Source: Prado023 sp963788325
GTDB lineage: Bacteria; Actinomycetota; Actinomycetes; S36-B12; CAIYMF01
Direction: 5' to 3'
DNA: 64,000 bases
NCBI GenBank assembly: GCA_963788325.1
Contig: CAWBGJ010000009.1
Location: forward strand, 434,001-498,000
Part shown: positions 16,166 through 24,530 of the stretch, piece after piece
Numbering within the stretch: position 1 is the first letter of the stretch
How the letters are laid out: every line of letters starts with the position of its first letter
Made by a program: the position numbers and the translations under genes
Notes under the pieces: model-generated
What the model saw: only the letters and a program-made list of their open reading frames with translations
Told to the model about the DNA's origin: nothing
The model's database searches: none

Positions 16166-17220
16166 CAGCCCAGGACGCGAGCGACCCACGCGCCCGGGTC
16201 GTCGATCTCGGCGGCCGAGGGCAGGTTCGCCGGCGCGGCCCACACCTGGGCGAAGCCGTCCTCGCCGGCCTGGGCCAGCACCTTGCGCACGAAGTCGGCC
16301 CCACTGGTGTACTGGCGCATCTTGGTCTCCAGGCCCAGGACCCGGCGGACGAACCCGTCGACTGTGCCCGCCTGCTCCCGGCGCGCGCTGAACCGGGCCC
16401 GGATCACCGCCACGGTGGGGACATGGGCCGGACCCACCTCGTCCATCACGTAGTCGGCGTGCCCCTCGAGCAGGGACATCAGACCCGTCAGCCGGTCGAA
16501 GACCTCCCGCTGGGCCGGGGTCTGCACCGCTTCCATCAGGCTGGGCCCGGGCCGTCCGCGCGCGGCCCCGACGACCGACTGCGCCACGTCCCCGAGCCGG
16601 GCGAGGAACTCCGAGGTGGAGATGTCGCTGACCGCGACCAGCGACTGCACCTCGGCCAGGAAGTGCTCCCGGAGCCAGGGCACGCCGCCGAACTGCGCGC
16701 GATGGGTCTCCTCGTGCAGGCACACCCAGTAGCGGAAGTCCCTGGGCACGAGGTCGAGCTCCTGCTCGACGCGCACGATGTTGGGGGCCACCAGGAGCAG
16801 TCGCCCGTCCCGGCCGGCCGGGGCGAACGCCTCGTACTGGCCGAGCACCCGCCCCGACAGCCACGCCAGCGCCCCACCGAGCTGGGCCGCGGTCAGCCGG
16901 GAACCGACCGCCTCGATCGCGGCGTTGGCGTCGCGATCGGACCTGGAGGCCAGGAACGGGTCCAGCGCCACCCCCATCCCGGCGACGTTCGACCCGATCC
17001 ACTCGGCCCGGTCCACGACCACGGCTGGAGCGTGGGCGGGATCCGCGTCCAGCCCGGTCAGCTCACGCACCGGTTCGCGGGAGAGCTGGGCCAGTTCACG
17101 CAACTCGGCGACGGTGCCGTGCGCATCGGTCGGGCTGACGGCCGGGCCCTTGGGCATGAAGCGCAGCCCGATCCGCTCGGCAAGTGTCCAGTCCACGAGT
17201 TGCGCCACGTCGGCCAGCAT
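16165..17220 (-). CDS. Zinc-dependent metalloprotease, DUF2342 family
   Basis: A 351-residue protein of the actinobacterial DUF2342 group, named in databases as zinc-dependent metalloprotease or F420-biosynthesis-associated protein. The zinc motif HEETH is at residues 169-173, with a glutamate ligand candidate in LLEGHADYVMDEVG downstream. No signal peptide is visible. The gene sits between dacB and tilS, a conserved neighbourhood in this phylum. The natural substrate is unknown, and the F420 link is by co-occurrence in some genomes, not shown here. Confidence 0.88.
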   Translation of the reverse strand: MLADVAQLVDWTLAERIGLRFMPKGPAVSPTDAHGTVAELRELAQLSREPVRELTGLDADPAHAPAVVVDRAEWIGSNVAGMGVALDPFLASRSDRDANAAIEAVGSRLTAAQLGGALAWLSGRVLGQYEAFAPAGRDGRLLLVAPNIVRVEQELDLVPRDFRYWVCLHEETHRAQFGGVPWLREHFLAEVQSLVAVSDISTSEFLARLGDVAQSVVGAARGRPGPSLMEAVQTPAQREVFDRLTGLMSLLEGHADYVMDEVGPAHVPTVAVIRARFSARREQAGTVDGFVRRVLGLETKMRQYTSGADFVRKVLAQAGEDGFAQVWAAPANLPSAAEIDDPGAWVARVLG

Positions 17221-17229
17221 AGGCGCGCA

Positions 17230-18774
17230 CTAGGAGGAGGGGGACCCGCTCAGGCTTGGGGCGGGGGCCGCGCAGTCGCAGTCGACCAGGGCCGCGAGCG
17301 CCCGGTCCAGGACTGCCCGGGCTGCGAGTGCCCCACCCGGTGTCGAGCCGTCGACGAAGGCGAACGACAGCAGTCGACCGTCGCTGCGGCTGAGGTAGCC
17401 CGCCAGGCTGGTCACGCCCGTCAGGGTGCCGGTCTTGGCGCGGACGAGGCCGGCAGCGTCGCGCTGGTCGCCAGCGCGGAACCGCACGCGCAGCGATCCT
17501 GTGGCGCCGGCCACCGGCAGGCCTGAGCTCAGGGACCCGGATCCGGGCGGATCGGCCGCCAGCAGGTCGGTCAGCAGCACGGGGGTGAGCCGATTCGCTC
17601 GCGACAGCCCCGAGGCATCGGCGAACTCCGCGTCCGCGGCGTCGATCCCGAGGTCGGTGAGCACTGCGCGTGCCGTGCGTCCGACCCCAGCGAAGCTCGC
17701 GGGCTCCCCCGCGCCCGCAGCGGCCACCCGCCCCAGGGCCTCGGCGTAGTCGTTGTCCGACGTGCTGAGCATCCGCTCGACCAGGACCCCCAGCGGGGGC
17801 GATTCGACGGCCGCCAGGGTGCTCCCGGCGCCGGACACCTCACGTCGGGTGACGTCGCCGCGGACCACGAGTCCGGCCTGCGCCAGCTGCCCTGCGAACA
17901 CCTCGCCGGCCCGGGCGGCCGGGTCGGCCACCCGGTCCAGGCTGGTCGGGGTGCGCCGGCCCTGGTCGACCTGCAGGGCACTGACCGGCGCGACGATCCC
18001 CAGAGCTGGGAAGGCGGAGTCCCAGGTCGGGTGCAGCGCCGGACCGGTGAACAACGAGTCGTCGAAACCCACGCGCACCCGAGTGATGCCCCGCAGCGCC
18101 AGGGCGCGCGCCGTGGCCCCGGCCAACTCGGCCAGGGCCGCGGGGTGCACGCTGGTGCCCGCACCCCCGACCTTCCCCACGCTGGAGGCCAGGCTGGGAT
18201 CGCCGGCCCCGACGAGCACGACCCTCGGCGCCGTGGCACCGGGATTGAGCAGGACTGCCCGGGTGCGCAGGCGCGCATCCGCCCCGAGCACCCGGATCAC
18301 CGAGGTGGCCGTGACCAGCTTCATCGTCGAGGCCGGGACCTGGGACCCTTCGGCGGCCTCGAACAGCACCTCGCCGGTGGCCACGTCCACGACCCGCGCG
18401 GGGCTCGGGCCCGCACCCAGCGGGCCGCCGGCCAGCAGTGGCGCGAGCACCGTACGGACCGACTCCGGGTCCAGCGGTGCCCCGGGCAACTCGGCCGGCG
18501 TGGTCGGCGTTGTGGACGAGGGTGACGCTGTGGCACTCGACGCCGGGTCACTCGACGCCGGGGGGTTCGATGCCGTGGCACCCGTTGCCACGGGACCCGG
18601 CGTCGGTGGCAGGTCCACGGCCACCAGCACCGGCGCGGCGATCGGTGCACGCGCGTCCGCCACCGGTGCGACGGCGCCTGCTGGGGACCCGGTCGGCGCC
18701 CCCGCCCACGCGGCCACGACCAGGCTGGCCCCGAGCACCAGTGCCGCCGGCCGGCGGCTGCGCATGTCAGACAT
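17230..18774 (-). CDS. dacB: D-alanyl-D-alanine carboxypeptidase/endopeptidase (class C PBP4-type)
   Basis: A 514-residue exported penicillin-binding protein trimming peptidoglycan stem peptides. It has an N-terminal signal segment (RRPAALVLGASLVVAAWAGAP) and a Pro/Ser/Thr-rich linker. The catalytic set follows: SxxK in VPASTMKLVTATS, SxN in STSDNDYAEALGR and KTG in VRAKTGTLTGVTSLAGYL. The large insertion between SxxK and SxN is typical of PBP4. The start at 18774 is chosen because a TAGGGT -10 box ends eight bases upstream; a GTG one codon earlier is also possible. Confidence 0.92.
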   Translation of the reverse strand: MSDMRSRRPAALVLGASLVVAAWAGAPTGSPAGAVAPVADARAPIAAPVLVAVDLPPTPGPVATGATASNPPASSDPASSATASPSSTTPTTPAELPGAPLDPESVRTVLAPLLAGGPLGAGPSPARVVDVATGEVLFEAAEGSQVPASTMKLVTATSVIRVLGADARLRTRAVLLNPGATAPRVVLVGAGDPSLASSVGKVGGAGTSVHPAALAELAGATARALALRGITRVRVGFDDSLFTGPALHPTWDSAFPALGIVAPVSALQVDQGRRTPTSLDRVADPAARAGEVFAGQLAQAGLVVRGDVTRREVSGAGSTLAAVESPPLGVLVERMLSTSDNDYAEALGRVAAAGAGEPASFAGVGRTARAVLTDLGIDAADAEFADASGLSRANRLTPVLLTDLLAADPPGSGSLSSGLPVAGATGSLRVRFRAGDQRDAAGLVRAKTGTLTGVTSLAGYLSRSDGRLLSFAFVDGSTPGGALAARAVLDRALAALVDCDCAAPAPSLSGSPSS

Positions 18775-18782
18775 CACCGCCG

Positions 18783-18788
18783 ACCCTA
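18783..18788 (-). promoter_or_regulatory. -10 box of a probable leaderless promoter for dacB
   Basis: Minus-strand TAGGGT lies eight bases before the ATG at 18774 (five before an in-frame GTG). No ribosome-binding site is visible. It would drive the dacB-metalloprotease-tilS-hpt run. Confidence 0.45.
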
Positions 18789-18935
18789 CTGAGCAGGTGG
18801 CTCCCTTGGGCGCGTACCGGTGGACTCCGCACACGCCATGCGCCACGATCCGCACGTGCCGCGGCCGTGCCTGCGGCCGGCCCTGCCCTGAGTCGTCCTC
18901 GGCAGGCCGAGGCCCACCGTGAGGGAGACATCGAC

Positions 18936-20351
18936 GTGAAGAAGGTCCTGGGGTGGCTGCTGGGGATCGTGGGGCTGCTGCTGGTGGTGGCGGTCGGTGC
19001 CCTGCTCTGGACCGGCATCCCCGCCAAGGCCTCGAGCATGGCCGCCAAGACCGTGTGCTCGGCGGCCTTCGTGGCAGGTCGATCCACGGACAATGACCTG
19101 TTCGCCGAGGATGTGCTGCCGGCCAGCGGGGTGCTGGCCGTGGTGAGCACGAGCATCGACACCGACCAGCAGAGCGTGACCGCCAGGTTCCTGGGGCTCT
19201 TCCCGCGCACGGCAGCGCTGGTCACCGACCGCGGCTGTGTGCTGGATGTGGACCCCGACCCGGCAGCCGTCGCCTACGTACCCAGTGCGGACGAGAGCGC
19301 CCCGTGGCCGCAGGGCGATGCGGCCGTGCCCAGCGACCAGTGGCCGGCCGGAGTCGACGCCCAGGCGCTGACCGCCACCGTGGACGCCGCATTCGTCGGC
19401 GCCGGTGATCCTGCAGCGGCGAACGCCCGCGGCGTGGCCGTCGTCCAGGACGGGAAGCTGCTGGTCGCCCGCGGCGCGCAGGGCTTCGAGCCGGGCACCG
19501 CACTGCACGGCTGGTCGGTGACCAAGACGCTGACCGGGATGCTGTTCCACAAGCTGGCCACTGACCGGGGCCTGAGCCTGGCGACCCCCGTCATCGAGTC
19601 GTTCCCGAGCGGACGGGAGCCGAGCTGGGTGGCCGACTGGCGCACCGACGAGCGGGCCCAGATCACGATCGCGGACCTGCTCTACATGCGCGACGGGCTG
19701 CAGAACACCGAGAGCTACGCGATCACAGGCAACGTGCCGCAGATGCTCTATGCCGAGCCGGACATGTCCCTGTGGGCGGCCGACCGGCCCGCTGAGGTTC
19801 CCGCAGGGCAGCGCTGGCAGTACCTGAGCGCGACGACCAACATCCTGTCCGCCGTAGCACGCGCGCAGTTCGACTCCGACGCGCAGTACTGGGCGTATCC
19901 GCGCACTGCCCTGTTCGACCCCATCGGGGCGCGCTCGGCGACCATCGAGAGTGACACCGCCGGCACGTGGGTGGGGGGCAGCTACGGGTGGGCCAGCGCC
20001 ACCGACTGGGCGCGGCTGGGCCAGGTGATGCTCGACGACGGGGACTGGCAGGGCACGGCGGTGCTGCCCCCGGGCTGGCTGGACCTGGCCACGGCACCGG
20101 CGATGACCGCGGGGGAGGGCCACGGCTACGGCGCCCAGACCTGGTTGGTGGGAGACCCCGAGGCCGGCGACTGCCGGGACTTCCCCGGCGTGCCGGCCGA
20201 CGCGATCGCGATGGAGGGCCACTGGGGTCAGCTGGTGGCCATGGTTCCCTCCCGCGACGCCGTCGTCACCCGCTTGGGCTGGACCGTGATCGACGACGGG
20301 TTCGACAGCTGCCAGTTCCTCAGCGATGTGCTGGCGGCCCTGCCCGAGTGA
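18936..20351 (+). CDS. Membrane-anchored serine hydrolase, beta-lactamase/class C family
   Basis: A 471-residue protein with one N-terminal membrane anchor (VKKVLGWLLGIVGLLLVVAVGALLWTG) and a class C beta-lactamase-like domain. The nucleophile motif SxxK appears as LHGWSVTKTLTGMLFHKLA. A Y-x-x segment (QYLSATTNILSAV) lies near the expected YxN position and HWG in EGHWGQLVAMVPSRDAVV takes the place of KTG. Such proteins include esterases and 6-aminohexanoate-dimer hydrolase relatives, so the substrate is open. The GTG at 18936 follows GAGGGAG at good spacing. It diverges from dacB. Confidence 0.85.
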   Translation: MKKVLGWLLGIVGLLLVVAVGALLWTGIPAKASSMAAKTVCSAAFVAGRSTDNDLFAEDVLPASGVLAVVSTSIDTDQQSVTARFLGLFPRTAALVTDRGCVLDVDPDPAAVAYVPSADESAPWPQGDAAVPSDQWPAGVDAQALTATVDAAFVGAGDPAAANARGVAVVQDGKLLVARGAQGFEPGTALHGWSVTKTLTGMLFHKLATDRGLSLATPVIESFPSGREPSWVADWRTDERAQITIADLLYMRDGLQNTESYAITGNVPQMLYAEPDMSLWAADRPAEVPAGQRWQYLSATTNILSAVARAQFDSDAQYWAYPRTALFDPIGARSATIESDTAGTWVGGSYGWASATDWARLGQVMLDDGDWQGTAVLPPGWLDLATAPAMTAGEGHGYGAQTWLVGDPEAGDCRDFPGVPADAIAMEGHWGQLVAMVPSRDAVVTRLGWTVIDDGFDSCQFLSDVLAALPE

Positions 20352-20504
20352 CCGATCGGCGCGTCCGACGCACCGGCGTGCCCATGGTCCCGTGGGAGCG
20401 CAACCGCGCAGCAGGCCGTGCAAGGGTGCGGTCCGGTAGGGTCGCGAGGTCGGCATCGGCCGGGCGACTCGAGCCCGACTACCGGTGAGTGAAGTGGAGG
20501 CGAA

Positions 20505-21011
20505 GTGGACCCCGTTACCTTCGATGTGGTCATCGAGATCCCTGCGGGAAGCCGCAACAAGTACGAGGTCGACCACCACACCGGCAAGATCAAGCTCGAT
20601 CGCCGCCTGTTCACCGCCACCCGATATCCGCACGACTACGGGTTCATCGATGACACCCTCGGCCTGGACGGCGACCCGCTCGATGCCCTGGTCCTGCTCG
20701 AGGAGCCGACGTTCCCGGGCTGCATCATCGAGTGCCGCGCGATCGGCATGTTCCGGATGAGCGACGAGGCCGGGGGTGACGACAAAGTGATCTGCGTGGT
20801 GGCTGGCGACCCGCGCATGGACCACATCCGCGACATCCACCACATGCCCGAGTTCGACCGGCTGGAGATCCAGCACTTCTTCGAGGTCTACAAGGACCTC
20901 GAGCCCGGCAAGTCGGTGGAGGGCGCCACCTGGGAGGGCCGCGCGGGAGCCGAGGCCGAGATCCGCGACTCCCAGGAGCGCTACGTGCCCCCGGAGGGTC
21001 ACGCGCACTAG
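20505..21011 (+). CDS. ppa: Inorganic pyrophosphatase
   Basis: A 168-residue family I enzyme hydrolysing pyrophosphate released by biosynthetic reactions. The opening FDVVIEIPAGSRNKYEVDHHTGKIKLDRRLF, the signature block DDTLGLDGDPLDALVLL with its metal-binding aspartates and DDKVICVVAGDPRMDHI are intact. GTG start at 20505 with GGAGG upstream (20496-20500 region). The dacB-ppa proximity is conserved in actinobacteria. Length and motifs are normal. Confidence 0.97.
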   Translation: MDPVTFDVVIEIPAGSRNKYEVDHHTGKIKLDRRLFTATRYPHDYGFIDDTLGLDGDPLDALVLLEEPTFPGCIIECRAIGMFRMSDEAGGDDKVICVVAGDPRMDHIRDIHHMPEFDRLEIQHFFEVYKDLEPGKSVEGATWEGRAGAEAEIRDSQERYVPPEGHAH

Positions 21012-21125
21012 CTTTGCCGCGGCGAGCGGTGGGGTGCGCACGTACCAGGGGGGACGCCTGTTCGCCTCGTGAACGCCAGGGGCCGCCTCGCGGGCCGCCC
21101 TCGAGGTCGAGCGCACGGAGGATCC

Positions 21126-23771
21126 ATGGACGCGTCGCAGGTGCCGAGCCTGCTGGAGCGTATGTCCCGATCCACCCACGACCTGGCCACGATCATGTCC
21201 CTGGGCGCGCAGGCGGCCGCGATCAGCACTGCCAGCGCGGCAGCCCTGCTGGTCAGCGAAGCCGGGCGGATGCGGCTGGCGGCACTTCATGACGACGACC
21301 CCGACCGCCGGGCGACCTTCGCCTCGGTCCTCGAGTCGGTGGCCCTAGACGGGCCGGACAGCCCGTTCCACGCCGCCCAGGAGTCCGGGCACAACGCGAT
21401 CCTGGGCATCGCCAGCCTTGCCTTCAGCCAGGCCCGCCCCGAGTGGGCCGACCAGGTTGATCGCCTGGGCATCGCCGCCCTCGGGATCACCCCGCTGATC
21501 GCCGGTGACCGCACCCTGGGCCTGCTGGTCAGCGCCCGACTGACCAGGGACGCGCCCCTGGGCACCGCGGAGCTCGCTGGGCAGGCCCAGGTGGCCGCTC
21601 ACCTGACCACTGCCCTGGACACGGCCGCGGCCCTTGAGCTCATGCGTCGGTCCACCCTCGTGGTCGACGCGATGCGCGATGCAGTGATCGGCTTCTCCCG
21701 GGACCGCGAGGTGATCCTCTGGAACGCCGGGGCGGTGCGGATGTACCACATCGAGGAGTCCGAAGCCCTGGGTCGCCGGGTCGATGACCTCATCACCAAC
21801 GAGTACGAGCCCAGCGAGGCCGGGACGGCGAGCCCGGCCATCAGCCTCATCAACTCCGGGAGCTGGACGGGTCGGGTCCGGCAACGCACCCTGCACGGCC
21901 GCGTCCTGCATGCCGAGGTGTCGATCGCCTCGATCGTCGTCGAGGGCCAGTTGCGCGGCGCGGTGTCGATCACCCGGGACGTGACGCGCCTGGTGGAGGC
22001 CGAGGCGGCGCGGGCTGAGAACGAGCAGCGGATGCAGGCCCTGCTCGATGCCTCCCAGGCCATGACCGCGGTATTCGACCGCGACGCGATGATCATCGCC
22101 GTCAACGCTGCGTGGAGCGACCACATCCAACTCGGCGGGTTGCCCGCCCACGAGGTCGGCCTCGGTGCCAACTACGTCGCCGCCCTTCGCCGGGCGGCCG
22201 GCGCCTCCCGGGACGCGGCGGCGGTGGCCGACGGCGTCGACGCGGTCCTGGCGGGGCGGACGAGCAGTTTCGAATGGGACTACGACGTGGTCGATGCCGC
22301 CGGTGGGCAGCGCGCCTACATGGTCTCGGTGGCTCCCATGCCCGGCGGGCAGGGCGGCGCTTTCGCCGCCCACACTGACATCACCGCCCGCAAGCGGATG
22401 GAGCGCCAGCTGGCTCACCAGGCCGCCCATGACCCGTTGACCGGGTTGCGCACCCGACAAGTCATCGAACAGGAACTCGATCGCTGGCTGGGCGCGGCCC
22501 GCGACCAGGGCACCCACGTCGGGGCAGTGATCGTGGACCTCGACCGGTTCAAGGACGTCAACGACACCCTGGGCCACGAGGCGGGTGACCAGGTCCTCGT
22601 GGCGATGGCGGGGCGGCTGGGCGGATTCCGCCGGGCGCGCGCGATCGGCCGGCTCGCCGGCGACGAGTTCGTCCTAATCGTGCCCGACGTCCGCGACCGG
22701 GCCGAGCTGGCCCGGCTGGCCGGGGACCTCGAGCGGCTCATCACCGCACCCCTGCCGCTGGGCGATCGGGAGCTGTACTTCGGGGTCAACATCGGCACCG
22801 CCTTGTCCGCGGACACTGAACCCGGGCCTGAAGCAGCCGCGCACCTGTTGCGCGCCGCGGACACCGCGATGTACCGGGCCAAGGCCCGCGGTCGCAACAG
22901 CATCGTGGCCTACGACGAGGGCCTGCGCGCCGACGTGGACCGGCGGGTGCAGATCTCGGCATGGCTGAACAAGGCCGTCGAGCGCAATGAGGTCACCGTG
23001 GCCTACCAGCCACAGTTCCGCTGTCTGGACGGCCGGCAGGTCGGCGTGGAGGCGCTGATGCGCTGGCACCACCCCGAGGCCGGTGACATCGGTCCTGCCG
23101 AGTTCGTGGCCATCGCCGAGGAGTCCGGCGCCATCCTGCCGATCGGCGCCTGGGTGCTGGCCCAGGCATGCGAGCAGGCCGCCGCCTGGGCGCCGCTGGC
23201 CGGTCCGGACTTCTCGATGGCCGTCAACCTCTCCCCTCATCAACTGACCGCCCCCGGACTGCTGGACCTGGTCCGCAGCGCGCTGCTGACGTCCCGGCTG
23301 CCGGCCACCTCGCTGACGCTGGAGGTCACCGAGGGAGCGCTCATCGAGGACCCCGCGGCTGCCACCGAGGCGCTGGCCCGGCTGCGTGCCCTGGGCGTGC
23401 GGATCTCGCTCGACGATTTCGGCACCGGGTACTCGTCTCTGGCCTACCTGGCCAAGTTCCCGGTGGATGAGCTGAAGGTCGACCGGGTGTTCGTCCGCGA
23501 CATCGAGCGCGACCCCCGCACCCGCGCCCTGGCCGAGGGCATCGTGCGGATCGGGCACGCGCTGGGCATGCGGGTGCTCGCCGAGGGTGTGGAGACCCCG
23601 GGACAGCTGCGCGTCCTGACCAGCGCGGGATGTGACTTCTACCAGGGCTTCATCGCCGCCCCGGCCGAACCACCCGATCAGGCTGGCCGGCGGTTGCGCG
23701 GCGCCGCGGTCGGCCGGGACATCCCGAAGCAGGCGGCGCGGGCAGCTGGGCGCACGATCAGCCTCCAGTGA
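21126..23771 (+). CDS. GAF/PAS sensor diguanylate cyclase/phosphodiesterase (GGDEF-EAL)
   Basis: An 881-residue soluble c-di-GMP protein: an N-terminal GAF-like domain (about 1-175), a PAS domain (about 185-310), a second PAS (about 320-440), then GGDEF and EAL. The cyclase signature is AGDEF (RLAGDEFVLIV), a variant often still active. No RxxD inhibitory site precedes it. The EAL domain keeps EALMRW, LEVTEGAL, DDFGTGYSSL, ELKVDRVFV and EGVETPGQL, so it should hydrolyse c-di-GMP. No transmembrane segment is seen. The ATG at 21126 has GGAGG just upstream and is preferred to a start 19 codons earlier. Confidence 0.93.
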   Translation: MDASQVPSLLERMSRSTHDLATIMSLGAQAAAISTASAAALLVSEAGRMRLAALHDDDPDRRATFASVLESVALDGPDSPFHAAQESGHNAILGIASLAFSQARPEWADQVDRLGIAALGITPLIAGDRTLGLLVSARLTRDAPLGTAELAGQAQVAAHLTTALDTAAALELMRRSTLVVDAMRDAVIGFSRDREVILWNAGAVRMYHIEESEALGRRVDDLITNEYEPSEAGTASPAISLINSGSWTGRVRQRTLHGRVLHAEVSIASIVVEGQLRGAVSITRDVTRLVEAEAARAENEQRMQALLDASQAMTAVFDRDAMIIAVNAAWSDHIQLGGLPAHEVGLGANYVAALRRAAGASRDAAAVADGVDAVLAGRTSSFEWDYDVVDAAGGQRAYMVSVAPMPGGQGGAFAAHTDITARKRMERQLAHQAAHDPLTGLRTRQVIEQELDRWLGAARDQGTHVGAVIVDLDRFKDVNDTLGHEAGDQVLVAMAGRLGGFRRARAIGRLAGDEFVLIVPDVRDRAELARLAGDLERLITAPLPLGDRELYFGVNIGTALSADTEPGPEAAAHLLRAADTAMYRAKARGRNSIVAYDEGLRADVDRRVQISAWLNKAVERNEVTVAYQPQFRCLDGRQVGVEALMRWHHPEAGDIGPAEFVAIAEESGAILPIGAWVLAQACEQAAAWAPLAGPDFSMAVNLSPHQLTAPGLLDLVRSALLTSRLPATSLTLEVTEGALIEDPAAATEALARLRALGVRISLDDFGTGYSSLAYLAKFPVDELKVDRVFVRDIERDPRTRALAEGIVRIGHALGMRVLAEGVETPGQLRVLTSAGCDFYQGFIAAPAEPPDQAGRRLRGAAVGRDIPKQAARAAGRTISLQ

Positions 23772-23825
23772 CCGCGGCGTCCACAGATGTCCCGCCGAGG
23801 TCTGTGCGTGCCGAGGCCCGTTGCG

Positions 23826-23831
23826 TACGGT
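23826..23831 (+). promoter_or_regulatory. -10 box of a probable leaderless promoter
   Basis: TACGGT lies seven bases before the ATG at 23839, with no ribosome-binding site. It gives the DUF2461 gene its own transcript after the GGDEF-EAL gene. Confidence 0.5.
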
Positions 23832-23838
23832 GACCCAC

Positions 23839-24519
23839 ATGCCGAACACACCAGCGACCACCGACCGCTTCACCGGACTGCCCGCCGAGGCGTTCGACTT
23901 CTACGAGGCCCTCGCGGCCAACAACTCGCGGCCGTGGTGGGCTGAGCACCGCGGAGAGTACGAGACCAACGTCCGGGCCCCGCTGGTGGCCCTGCTCGCC
24001 GAGTTGGAGCCGGAGTTCGGGGCTGGGCACCTGTTCCGGCCCTACCGGGACACCAGGTTCGCCCGGGACAAGAGCCCGATCAAGGACCACCAGGGCGCGT
24101 TCATCGGAATCGAGGACTCGGTGGGCTACTACGTGCAGGTCTCGGGCTCCGGCGTGATGGTCGCCGGTGGCTGGTACTCCCCGCAGGGCCCGCAGCTGGC
24201 CCACTTCCGGGAGGCCATCGAGGCGGGGCACGCCACCTCCGTGCGGGCGCTGGTCGCGGGCGTCACGGGCAAGGGCATGACCGTCGACGGCAATCTGCTC
24301 AAGACCCGCCCGCGCGGTGTGGCCGCCGACCATCCGGACCTCGACCTCCTGCGGATGCGTTCGCTGACCGTGTCGCGGCACTATCCACCCGAGCCGTGGA
24401 TGGACTCACGCACGCTGCTGATCAGGGTCCGCTCGGGGTGGCGCACCATGCGCCCGCTGACCGAGTGGCTCGCCGAGCACGTCGGACCAGCGACCGACCC
24501 CTCGCTGCCCCCGGAGTAG
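23839..24519 (+). CDS. DUF2461 family protein (TIGR02453)
   Basis: A 226-residue protein of the DUF2461 family. The typical blocks are FTGLPAEAFDFYEALAANNSRPWWAEHRGEYETNVRAPL, FRPYRDTRFARDKSPIKDHQGAFIG, GYYVQVSGSGVMVAGGWYSPQGPQL and LKTRPRGVAADHPDLDLLRMRSLTV. The family is widespread, cytoplasmic and of unknown function. The start is set by the TACGGT promoter seven bases upstream. Stops of this gene and the HelD gene converge eleven bases apart. Confidence 0.88.
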   Translation: MPNTPATTDRFTGLPAEAFDFYEALAANNSRPWWAEHRGEYETNVRAPLVALLAELEPEFGAGHLFRPYRDTRFARDKSPIKDHQGAFIGIEDSVGYYVQVSGSGVMVAGGWYSPQGPQLAHFREAIEAGHATSVRALVAGVTGKGMTVDGNLLKTRPRGVAADHPDLDLLRMRSLTVSRHYPPEPWMDSRTLLIRVRSGWRTMRPLTEWLAEHVGPATDPSLPPE

Positions 24520-24530
24520 GGACCGCGGAC

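Noticed and set aside
18786..21290. A long minus-strand frame opposite the serine hydrolase and pyrophosphatase
   Set aside because: It covers two plus-strand genes with clear motifs and has no domain of its own; it is an antisense shadow.
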